Source of the DNA: Phycisphaerales bacterium
GTDB lineage: Bacteria > Planctomycetota > Phycisphaerae > Phycisphaerales > UBA1924
Assembly: GCA_007693785.1 (NCBI GenBank)
Contig: RECY01000029.1
Coordinates: 1 to 64,000 of the forward strand
DNA length: 64,000 bases
Direction: 5' to 3'
Numbering within the stretch: position 1 is the stretch's first letter; each line of letters begins with the position of its first letter. Shown here piece by piece: positions 57,464 to 64,000 of this stretch. The translations under genes and the position numbers were made by a program. A model generated the notes under the pieces. That model saw only the letters and a list, made by a program, of their open reading frames with translations, made no database searches and was not told the DNA's origin.

Positions 57464-57738
57464 GGGCAGAGGATCGGCGCTGTGCGCAAGAAATGCAAGC
57501 GAGGGGGGGAGGGGAGATGGCCGGATCGCAGATGAGCAGATGGCCAGATCGCGGGGAGGAGAGTGGGGAGGGTGGGGAGCCCTCACCCCGGCCCTCTCCC
57601 GCGGACGGGAGAGGGGGCGGGAGTGGGGAGCACTGACCTTGGGGACAAGGTCAGTGGCACAGGGATTCAGATTCGGTCGGCCCCCTCAGTCGGCTCTGCC
57701 GACAGCTCCCCCGCCGGGGCAGGGGAGCGAGGGATGGG
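57464..57738. repeat. stack of three REP-like elements upstream of thyX
   Basis: Three different palindromic units sit side by side: ccctcaccccggccctctcc with complementary cgggagaggg (57577-57618); the family A palindrome (57628-57660, arms cactgacctt and aaggtcagtg perfectly paired); and ccccctcagtcggctctgcc with gacagctcccccgccggggc (57678-57728). gatggccggatcg/gatggccagatcg (57515-57553) is a further direct repeat. No gene is supported here. Confidence 0.7.
57628..57660 (+). repeat. REP-like palindrome, family A copy 3
   Basis: cactgacctt (57631-57640) and aaggtcagtg (57647-57656) are perfect reverse complements around ggggac. The best-preserved of the three copies in the window. Confidence 0.75.
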
Positions 57739-59205
57739 TCAGTTCGGCGTGGGCTCGTGGGGTGGGTAGATCTGGAAATCGCCCCGGGGCTCGTGGGCGC
57801 CCGTCGTTGGGCGTGGTCGCCATGTTTTCCAGGCTTCGTCGGTGTGGCGTCCGTCTTCGTCGATGCCGTCGAGCCCGACGCTGTAGAGCAGGGGGCGTCC
57901 CTCTGTGACGCGGTAGGGCAGGGGGCGGCCGGTGGCGCGGTCGGTGGGGTGCTGCTCGAGCCAGGCCGGGATGAGTTGATCCAGCGTCTCCGGGTAGCGC
58001 CCGTGCTCGGCACGGTACCGGTGGAGGGCGACCGCGACGCGTGCGCCTTCCAGAAGCATCCTCGCACGCTCGGATTCGACGCCCGCTCTGAAAGATACGG
58101 GCAGCCAGACCAGAAGGAGGCGCTCGCCCCGCGCCGCCTCGGCGGGGTCGGCGAGGTCGGGCATGGGGCCCCATTGCCAGATCGGTGTGGCGGCTCGCTG
58201 GCGGGCCGCGTCGAGGTGGGTGTGGTACGCCTCGTTCAGCGTGCGGCGTGAGGGGAAGCCCATTGCGAAGAGCGGGGCGGTCGGGATGTAGCGGGCCCAG
58301 TTGGGGATGACTTCGGGTGTGCTGCACACCATCTCCGCGAGCAGGCGGGCGCCTTCGGGGGTGAGTCGCCCGTTGCCGCGCCCGTCGTCGGTGTAGACCC
58401 GCTGGAGCGTGTCGTCGAAGCCCATATGCTCGAAGCGCATGTCCAGGACGAGGCTCGCGGGGTCGAAGGACGCCAGCGTCCGGTCGAGTTCGTCGAGTTG
58501 GGGCGGTGTGAAGCGGTCGGCGTGCTCGTGGACGAGCCGCACCGCGGTGTCGGCGGCGAGGGCGACGATCGCCGCACGGACGAGTTGCGTGATGTAGAAC
58601 GGCGGGTCCGCGGCGTGGTTGGCGAGGTCGAGGATGGCGCGGATATCGGCGATGGCGTCGTCGGTTTGGCCGGCCTCCGCGGCGATCAGCGCGTGCGCGG
58701 CCACCGTGCGCGCGTGCTGGCGCACAACGCTGAGGTGCGGGAGCACGATCGTCCAGAGCACCGGGTTCTCGGAAGGCTCTTCGGGCGCATAATCCGGCAT
58801 GCTCGCGCGGGCATAGACGGGATCGGTGGCGTCGGTGAAGCGGAGTCCGAGGCGTGGCTTTCGGGCGGCGTCACGGATCGCGGGGACGTGCTCCGGGTGG
58901 GCCGCCAGCCAGGCGACGGTGTCCGCGTGAGTCTGCGGGTCGAACGCGTCGTTGCCCCAGATGCTGTTTCGGATCTCAACCGGGGCGGCATAGAAGGTGG
59001 CCCACGCATCGACCAGGCCTGACCAGGCGGGTTCGCCCTCGGTGGGGAGCGCGTCGTTGATCTCCTGCATGTAGTTGCGGGCGATGTTGGGCGAGGCGGT
59101 GTAGAAGCGGGCCGCGATGATCGCGTACAGGAGGAGCGGGAGCCCGACGATCAGCAGCAGGGCGATTTTGACAGGGTGTGCGACTATCCAGCGCGGCATC
59201 GCCAT
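57739..59205 (-). CDS. membrane-anchored protein, paralogue A, with pseudopilin-like C-terminus
   Basis: 488 residues. A cytosolic M-A-M-P-R-W start and one transmembrane helix (about residues 12-36, L-L-L-I-V-G-L-P-L-L-L-Y-A-I-I) are followed by a large helical domain with N-I-A-R-N-Y, E-N-P-V-L-W-T-I-V-L-P-H-L, and the loop Y-T-D-D-G-R-G-N-G-R-L-T-P-E-G, which resembles a calcium loop. The last 90 residues (A-V-A-L-H-R-Y-R-A-E-H-G-R-Y-P-E-T-L, then Y-S-V-G-L-D-G-I-D-E-D-G-R) look like the GspG/pilin core, which normally follows a methylated N-terminal helix. The ATG at 59205 has gaggag 7 bases upstream. Confidence 0.78.
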   Translation of the reverse strand: MAMPRWIVAHPVKIALLLIVGLPLLLYAIIAARFYTASPNIARNYMQEINDALPTEGEPAWSGLVDAWATFYAAPVEIRNSIWGNDAFDPQTHADTVAWLAAHPEHVPAIRDAARKPRLGLRFTDATDPVYARASMPDYAPEEPSENPVLWTIVLPHLSVVRQHARTVAAHALIAAEAGQTDDAIADIRAILDLANHAADPPFYITQLVRAAIVALAADTAVRLVHEHADRFTPPQLDELDRTLASFDPASLVLDMRFEHMGFDDTLQRVYTDDGRGNGRLTPEGARLLAEMVCSTPEVIPNWARYIPTAPLFAMGFPSRRTLNEAYHTHLDAARQRAATPIWQWGPMPDLADPAEAARGERLLLVWLPVSFRAGVESERARMLLEGARVAVALHRYRAEHGRYPETLDQLIPAWLEQHPTDRATGRPLPYRVTEGRPLLYSVGLDGIDEDGRHTDEAWKTWRPRPTTGAHEPRGDFQIYPPHEPTPN

Positions 59206-59335
59206 GCGTTCTCCTCGCACCGAGGCGGGGCCGGGGCCTCGGATGCGGGTTGGACGCGGGGCGACGCGGGCGGTTCCCTTGGGGGAAGGCCCGATAGCCG
59301 CGGCTTGGCGGCGGCGTGTGGTGGGAAGTCGGCGG

Positions 59336-60877
59336 TCAGTTACCCCTTGATGGCGGTGGTGGCGGTGGGTAATAGACCCAGTCGCCGGTGGGGAGGTTGT
59401 CGGGGACGGGGTCGAGTTGGAGACGCCGGGCGAGTTCTTCGGGGGGGAGCCATCGCATCCATGAGAGGTGGTTGTGGTCGCCGCCGTTGTCGGTGTAGTT
59501 GAGGCCGACGCTGTAGAGGATGGGGGTGTTGTTGTCGAGTCGGTAGACGAGGGGGCCGCCGGTGGCGCGGTCGATGGGGAGGGTGTCGAGGAAGTCGGGG
59601 ACGAGTTCGTCGAGGGTGGCGGGGTAGTGGACGTGGTCGCGGCGGAAGCGTTCGAGGGCGACGGCGGCGCGGGTGGCGATGACCATCTGTTTCGAGTGCT
59701 CCCCCATGACGAGCATGCGATTGAAGCTGGGAAGGAACATAATGGCGAGGTCGATCTCGAGCATGCCGAAGAGGCGGGACTCGACTTCGATGTCGTCGAT
59801 GGTGGGATCGTGTGCGCGTTCGTGGACGGGCTGTGATGCGCGTTTCTCGATCGCGTCGGCGAACATGTTAAACCGCGCGAGGGCTTCGGCTCGGGAGGGG
59901 TAGAACCCGGCGACGAGCGGCATCATCTGCTTTTCGAGCACGCCGGGGTTCATGTCGAACATCACGGTGCTGATGAGCTCGATGCCCTCGGCGGTGATCC
60001 GGCCGTCGCCTTGGCCGTCATCTGTGAACGCGCGTTGCAGGATGTCTTCAAAGCTCATGCGTTCGACTGTGAGCGACGGCGTGAGACTGTCCAGGTCGAT
60101 CCGGTCGAGGAGCCGAGCGAGTTCGTTCAGGCTGGCATCATCGAAATGTTCGGGGCTGCGGTGGATCGCGCGGCACACCGTGTCGTGCACGTGCGAGATC
60201 ATCGCGTAGCGGACAATCTGCGAGATCACCATGGGCGGCTGGGCGCTGTGCTCGGCGATTGCGAGCATGGCGCGGACGTCTTCAAGGAAGATGTCGGGAC
60301 GCCCGTCGGCGATCGCGAGGGCGGCGTGGGCGCGGAGCGTGCGCGTGAAATCTCGCATCATGCCCAGTTGGGGGAGCAGCGTGTTGATCAGGATCGGGTT
60401 CTCGCTCGGCTCTTTGTCCACGTATCTGCCGAACCGCTCGGCGTAGAGCGGGTTCTCGGCGTCGCTGATGCGGAATCCAGTCGCCGGGCGCGAGGCGCCG
60501 GTGAGCAAGGCCTCGCGGTAACCGGGGTTCTCCGCGAGCCACTCGCGGAACGTGGCGGCCGCGGGTTGGTCGGGGGTGAGGTCCAGCTCATAGACGAGGC
60601 GTGCGGGGCTGTCTCGGTCGATGATGTAGGCGAAGGCATCGAGGTAGTGCGGCCAGGCCGGGTCCTCGGCGTCGGGCTTGGTGTATTGCTCGTTGATTTC
60701 GGCGGCGTAATTCCGCGCGATGTTGACGGTGCCGCTGCTGAGGCGCGCCGCACTGACGATGTACAACGCCACGATCAGTGCGATCAGCAGCGCTAGGCCG
60801 AGTGCGGTGAAGAGCAGGAGCTTCATCGGGAAACTCATGGGGGGCTTGGCGGCTGGGGCGTCGTGCGGGTGTGGCAT
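59336..60877 (-). CDS. membrane-anchored protein, paralogue B, with pseudopilin-like C-terminus
   Basis: 513 residues, clearly homologous along its length to the 57739-59205 product: the same N-I-A-R-N-Y after one transmembrane helix (about residues 18-42), E-N-P-I-L-I-N-T-L-L-P-Q-L, Y-x-D-D-G-Q-G-D-G-R-I-T, and A-V-A-L-E-R-F-R-R-D-H-V-H-Y-P-A-T-L with Y-S-V-G-L-N-Y-T-D-N-G-G. Tandem order points to duplication. A proline run ends the protein. Its start is 33 bases past the stop of the metalloprotease gene, so the three genes probably form one operon. Confidence 0.78.
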   Translation of the reverse strand: MPHPHDAPAAKPPMSFPMKLLLFTALGLALLIALIVALYIVSAARLSSGTVNIARNYAAEINEQYTKPDAEDPAWPHYLDAFAYIIDRDSPARLVYELDLTPDQPAAATFREWLAENPGYREALLTGASRPATGFRISDAENPLYAERFGRYVDKEPSENPILINTLLPQLGMMRDFTRTLRAHAALAIADGRPDIFLEDVRAMLAIAEHSAQPPMVISQIVRYAMISHVHDTVCRAIHRSPEHFDDASLNELARLLDRIDLDSLTPSLTVERMSFEDILQRAFTDDGQGDGRITAEGIELISTVMFDMNPGVLEKQMMPLVAGFYPSRAEALARFNMFADAIEKRASQPVHERAHDPTIDDIEVESRLFGMLEIDLAIMFLPSFNRMLVMGEHSKQMVIATRAAVALERFRRDHVHYPATLDELVPDFLDTLPIDRATGGPLVYRLDNNTPILYSVGLNYTDNGGDHNHLSWMRWLPPEELARRLQLDPVPDNLPTGDWVYYPPPPPPSRGN

Positions 60878-60910
60878 GGGGGTGCTCGATGGGTGTGGGG
60901 GGGGAGAGAT

Positions 60911-62440
60911 TTAGTCGGGCTGGCGTTCGACGAGTTGGATGCGGTGGGTGGTTTCCTGGTTCCCTCGGGTGCGGACGCGGACGTCGACGGTTTCGCCCGG
61001 CTGGTGGTCGCTGAGGACGCGGACGAGTTCGGAGAGGTCGCGGGTGGTGCGTCCGTTGATGGCGGTGATGGCGTCGCCGGGGCGGAGAGGGAAGTTTCGG
61101 CGTTCGGCTCGGGGTCGTGTGATGGTGGTGACGGTGGGGCCGAGGCCGGTGCCGGCGTCGACCTCGACGCCGAGGCTGGGGCCACCGACGGGGATGCGCT
61201 CGGCGACTTCCGGCAGGTCGCGGAGCCAGAGGCGGAAGGCGCGATCGAACTCGTGGGGCGCGAGCCCTGTCGCGTCGAGCATGGCTTGATAGCCAGCGGG
61301 GTCGTCGGTCGGGTTGTCACTCAGGGATTCGGTGTAGAGGCGGTAGAAGTCGCGGAGCTGCCCGCGGTCGTGGAGGAAGAGCATGAGCGAGCGCGCGATC
61401 GCGTAGTTGGCGAGCGGCCGCCCGCTGGTGAAGCGGTCGCGGGGGATGCGCAGGTAGTCGCGGAGCGGGGGGAGGCTGAGCCCGGCGGCGAGGCGTTTGA
61501 CGCTGTTGGTGCGCCAGTTGGGGACGGGCTGGTGGAGCCCTATCGCGGGGTCGGGGTCGAGGTCTTCGGGCAGGCTGCAGAGGCCTTCCTGGATCCAGAT
61601 GTGGTGCTGCTGGGCGAGTCGGGCGTTGTGGCGCCAGTGGAGGACGTGGGCGTACTCGTGTCGGAGTGTGGGGCCGAGGTCGGCGGCGACGAGCTGCTTG
61701 CGGTCGTGGTTGTACTCGCCGCCGATCTGGAAGAAGGAGCCGGCGCCGCCGGGGCCGAAGCGTTGCTGGGCCCATGTTTTGAAATCGGCGCGGGTGGGGA
61801 GGACGATGCTGACCCAGGCGTCCTCGGGCTGGGCGCGATCGACGCTCGGCTCGACCTCGCGGACGAACCAGTCGTGGGTGCGGTCGATCTCGGCGCGGGC
61901 TTGGTCGAAGAGGGTCTGGTCGAAGCCGACGGCGAAGAGGAGGCGTTGCTCGTCGTCGCGGTGGTAGATGTAGCGCGGGCCGAACTGGCGTTGGAGGCTT
62001 TCGAAGGTGGCGTCGGCGTGGGCTCGGAGGAGGTCGTCCCAGCGTTCGTCGAGGGCTCGGAAGGCGTCGGTCTCGCGGGCGGCGGCGAGGTGGGGGTCGC
62101 GTCGCATGGTGGGGGCGTCGGTGAAGCCGAGGCGGGCGGCTTCGAAGAGGTATTCGACCGCTTCGTCGGGTCGCCCCTGCATGCTGAGCGCACAGGCGAG
62201 GTTGTAGCGGAGGATGAAGGAATCTGGGTATTGGTTGAGGAGGGGGCGGAGCAGGGCCTCGGCCTCGGCGTATTCGCCCTCGGCGAAGGCGCGGAAGGCG
62301 GGGGCCATGGGCTCGTCGGGGGCCTCGCGCCCGGGCTGAGCAAGGGCGGCGGTGGTGAGGCAGGCGATCAGGGCGGCGAGCAGGGCAACAAGCAGGGCCG
62401 GGCCTGGGCTGCAACGGGTGGGTTTGAGGCGTCTCGGCAT
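60911..62440 (-). CDS. exported TPR-HEYAH-PDZ metalloprotease
   Basis: 509 residues. Signal peptide (to about residue 35, cleavage A-L-A-Q), TPR-like helices (residues about 45-105, E-Y-A-E-A-E-A-L-L-R-P-L, D-S-F-I-L-R-Y-N-L-A-C-A-L), a zincin-type domain with H-E-Y-A-H at 261-265 and a downstream glutamate in W-I-Q-E-G, and a C-terminal PDZ domain (F-P-L-R-P-G-D-A-I-T-A-I-N-G-R). The H-E-x-x-H plus downstream Glu pattern is that of a peptidase MA-like gluzincin; activity is inferred. First gene of the probable operon with the two paralogues. Confidence 0.87.
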   Translation of the reverse strand: MPRRLKPTRCSPGPALLVALLAALIACLTTAALAQPGREAPDEPMAPAFRAFAEGEYAEAEALLRPLLNQYPDSFILRYNLACALSMQGRPDEAVEYLFEAARLGFTDAPTMRRDPHLAAARETDAFRALDERWDDLLRAHADATFESLQRQFGPRYIYHRDDEQRLLFAVGFDQTLFDQARAEIDRTHDWFVREVEPSVDRAQPEDAWVSIVLPTRADFKTWAQQRFGPGGAGSFFQIGGEYNHDRKQLVAADLGPTLRHEYAHVLHWRHNARLAQQHHIWIQEGLCSLPEDLDPDPAIGLHQPVPNWRTNSVKRLAAGLSLPPLRDYLRIPRDRFTSGRPLANYAIARSLMLFLHDRGQLRDFYRLYTESLSDNPTDDPAGYQAMLDATGLAPHEFDRAFRLWLRDLPEVAERIPVGGPSLGVEVDAGTGLGPTVTTITRPRAERRNFPLRPGDAITAINGRTTRDLSELVRVLSDHQPGETVDVRVRTRGNQETTHRIQLVERQPD

Positions 62441-62710
62441 GGTGTTTTGGGGATCCGGGGCGTTGGGATGGGGGTATCGAGGGTGACGCCGCGAGGCGTG
62501 CGCTGCGGGCTCGGCGGCGGGCCCGGGGGTGCGGGTTGTGGGGGTGCGGCGGCCCGTTGTAGACTACCGGAGCGTGACGCGGGCGATTCGCCCCGGTTTG
62601 GCGACGTACAGTTGCCACCACTGGCCCGGCTTGTGCTTCGGGTCTGTGTTTGGGCCCGTGCTTCGGGCTGTTGCGTTGGCTTTTGGACACCGGATTTGAG
62701 GTATCGCCGC
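62441..62710. other. divergent promoter gap
   Basis: 270 bases between the metalloprotease (minus) and the small exported protein (plus). TTGTGG at 62536-62541 and TAGACT at 62560-62565, with an 18-base spacer, form a plausible plus-strand promoter that would leave a leader of about 140 bases. No minus-strand promoter is recognised. Confidence 0.45.
62536..62565 (+). promoter_or_regulatory. putative promoter of 62711 gene
   Basis: TTGTGG, 18 bases, TAGACT. The -10 matches TATAAT at the first two and the last positions. Confidence 0.4.
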
Positions 62711-63406
62711 ATGGACGTCCGACCGGGAGCTTTGGGAGCGATGGCGCTGGGTCTGGCGTTGGCGGCGGGTTCAGGGTGGCTGCCGTCGGGTGTGCCGCTG
62801 GGGCCGAGTTCGGCTTCGGCGATGTTCCCGCAGCCGGACCCGGTGCCGAGGCGTTGGCAACTGGATCTCCGCCCCGGCCCGCTCCGCGCGGCGGTGGTGG
62901 ACACGCCGATCCGTCAGGCGGATGGTGCGGTGGTGGTGGAGCCTCGGGCGTACGTGTATTTCACCTACACCGTGACGAATTACACGGCTCGCGACCTGCT
63001 GTTTGCGCCGGTGTTCGAGATGGCGACGGATCAGGGTCGTCTTCAGCGTGCGGGGCGCGGGGTGCCTTTCGAGGTGACCGGGGAGCTGCTGCGTCGCCTG
63101 GACAACCCGTTCCTGGTGGACCAGGTGGACATGCTGGGTGTGCTGCAGCAGGGTGAGGAGAACGCGCGGGAGGGGCTGGTGGTCTGGCCGCTGGAGAAGC
63201 TCGACGTCGGGCAGATCGTGGTTTATGCGGCCGGTTTCAGCGGGGAGAACGAGGTCCTGCGTTGGACGGACCCGGAGACGGGGGAGGAGCGGGTGATCAA
63301 CCTGCGGAAGACGTACGAGATGCGTTTTGCGACGCCGGGGAACATCGACCCGTCCCGTTCGCGCCCGTTTGGTATGGCGGAGCGTCCGCGGTGGATTATG
63401 CGGTAG
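62711..63406 (+). CDS. exported protein of unknown function
   Basis: 231 residues. Signal peptide (residues 1-38, ending A-S-A). The mature part is a beta-sandwich-like domain: Y-V-Y-F-T-Y-T-V-T-N-Y-T-A-R-D-L-L-F-A-P-V-F-E, then a strand-rich region to L-R-K-T-Y-E-M-R-F-A-T-P-G. This Ig-like pattern of a conserved planctomycete protein has no known function. A gagg site precedes the ATG by 9 bases. The long frame that extends upstream over the protease gene is antisense and not real. Confidence 0.7.
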   Translation: MDVRPGALGAMALGLALAAGSGWLPSGVPLGPSSASAMFPQPDPVPRRWQLDLRPGPLRAAVVDTPIRQADGAVVVEPRAYVYFTYTVTNYTARDLLFAPVFEMATDQGRLQRAGRGVPFEVTGELLRRLDNPFLVDQVDMLGVLQQGEENAREGLVVWPLEKLDVGQIVVYAAGFSGENEVLRWTDPETGEERVINLRKTYEMRFATPGNIDPSRSRPFGMAERPRWIMR

Positions 63407-63415
63407 GGAAGGGAT

Positions 63416-63440
63416 GAAGCACTAGGCATTGGGTTGGTAG
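63416..63440 (+). repeat. short repeat, family C copy 3
   Basis: gaagcactaggcattgggtt, a relative of the units at 21071 and 27317, immediately after the stop of the exported protein gene. Confidence 0.45.
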
Positions 63441-63552
63441 GGGAGGGAGTAGGTTGGGGAGAGCGTTGGGGTTGGGGGCTGTGGTGGGGGTGGACGGTTT
63501 GTGGGGTGTGGCCTAGGCTTGCCCTCGCCTCGGGCCGGTTGTGGGCCGATGG

Positions 63553-63558
63553 TATGAT
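63553..63558 (+). promoter_or_regulatory. -10 hexamer TATGAT of rpmA
   Basis: TATGAT 54 bases before the rpmA ATG. No good -35 is visible at 16-18 bases. The gene has its own ggaga ribosome site. Confidence 0.45.
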
Positions 63559-63612
63559 TTCGCAATCGACCCCGTGGCGCCTCGCCTCGGTGGGTGTTTG
63601 GAGAGTGCCGCG

Positions 63613-63912
63613 ATGGCGCACAAAAAGGGCCAGGGCTCGACGAAAAACGGGCGTGACTCGAACCCGCAGTACCGGGGCGTGAAGCTCTACGGCGGCGAGT
63701 TCGCACAGACCGGGAACATCATCATCCGCCAGTGCGGGACGAAGTTTCAGGCCGGGTTCAACGTGAAGCGTGCGAAGGACGACACGCTGTTCGCGCTGAC
63801 CGATGGTCGCGTGGTCTTCCAGGGTCGTAAGGTGCACGTCGATCCGATCGCGGAGGATGCGCCGCGTCCGGTGGCGCTGACGCGTTTGCGTGCGGCGGTC
63901 GCGGCGAACTGA
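63613..63912 (+). CDS. rpmA: 50S ribosomal protein L27
   Basis: 99 residues, L27, a bacterial large-subunit protein reaching the peptidyl-transferase centre. The N-terminus A-H-K-K-G-Q-G-S-T and N-G-R-D-S-N, then [16 protein letters not shown], are diagnostic. The start is the ATG at 63613 with ggaga 10 bases upstream. It stands alone: rplU (L21), its usual upstream partner, is absent from the region just upstream. The C-terminus is slightly longer than usual. Confidence 0.96.
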   Translation: MAHKKGQGSTKNGRDSNPQYRGVKLYGGEFAQTGNIIIRQCGTKFQAGFNVKRAKDDTLFALTDGRVVFQGRKVHVDPIAEDAPRPVALTRLRAAVAAN

Positions 63913-63943
63913 TCGCGCGTTTGCTGTTTAAGAACTATTGATG

Positions 63944-63971
63944 ACGCCGACCCTGTAGGGTCGGCGTTTTT
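63944..63971 (+). terminator. rho-independent terminator of rpmA
   Basis: Perfect ten-base stem acgccgaccc/gggtcggcgt with a tgta loop, followed by TTTT. The last bases of the window after it hold no feature. Confidence 0.95.
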
Positions 63972-64000
63972 CATTGTCGCGCGGGACCGACTGGGCTTAG

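Noticed and set aside
60863-62710. 847-codon plus-strand open frame over the metalloprotease gene
   Set aside because: Antisense shadow caused by GC-rich codon structure; composition is Val/Gly/Glu-rich with no family features. Only the part from 62711 is a real gene.

Overview
The window reads as a chromosomal segment of a high-GC, Gram-negative-type bacterium, most likely a planctomycete of the Phycisphaerae. Pointers are: five secreted proteins ending in a P-A-P-G / hydrophobic / R-R-R-R tail; a large secreted protein ending in two dockerin-like D-G-x-x-D repeats; two proteins with prepilin-type leaders; a WaaA Kdo transferase (hence an outer membrane); ThyX instead of ThyA; and a cell-wall cluster that has a FtsQ-like gene but no ftsA or ftsZ. 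The taxonomic call is an inference from these traits. There is no rRNA, CRISPR array, insertion sequence, integrase or phage gene, so this is core genome rather than an island.

Layout. 0-5.3 kb: thioesterase, DinB-like protein, L-aspartate oxidase (nadB), lipoprotein, waaA. 5.4-10 kb: tRNA-Lys followed by an SNF2 helicase and a SWIM zinc-finger protein. 10.4-12.5 kb: two PAPG-tailed secreted proteins. 12.8-16.6 kb: zinc-ribbon membrane protein, TlpA-like thioredoxin, a TonB-like protein and its neighbour. 16.7-20.3 kb: a minus-strand operon of a NfeD-type membrane protease, a short NfeD and the flotillin FloA. 20.5-21 kb: NUDIX hydrolase. 21.2-26.8 kb: a tightly overlapping cell-wall/division operon murC-murB-ddl-ftsQ-like-membrane protein, then greA. 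27-34.8 kb: GH31 glycosidase, LuxR-type regulator, pseudopilin with partner, M28 peptidase. 35-38 kb: gcvP. 38-44 kb: a run of exported proteins (secretin-N-like, choice-of-anchor-I-like, dockerin-bearing). 44.4-51.9 kb: adenylate kinase, pseudopilin, PAPG proteins, an uncharacterised 417-residue protein, a 78-residue zinc ribbon, icd. 52.2-57.5 kb: Gdx-type SMR exporter, aroA, GroES-like protein, apt, PAPG protein, thyX. 57.7-63.4 kb: two tandem paralogous membrane-anchored proteins with a pseudopilin-like C-terminus, next to a TPR/HEYAH/PDZ metalloprotease and a small exported protein. 63.6 kb: rpmA.

Three features cut across the window. (1) At least nine genes that lack a Shine-Dalgarno sequence have a T-A-N-N-N-T hexamer ending 4-8 bases before the start codon, as expected for leaderless transcripts; genes inside operons have ordinary GGAGG-type sites. 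(2) The gaps carry several families of short palindromic REP-like repeats; one contributes the start of waaA and another encodes the C-terminal tail of MurC. (3) Five dispersed genes carry the same C-terminal sorting signal, although no sorting enzyme is encoded here.

No single new defence or metabolic island is evident. The best candidates for undescribed biology are the tandem pseudopilin-like membrane proteins with their metalloprotease neighbour (57.7-62.4 kb), the uncharacterised 47.6-48.9 kb gene, and the leaderless-promoter pattern.
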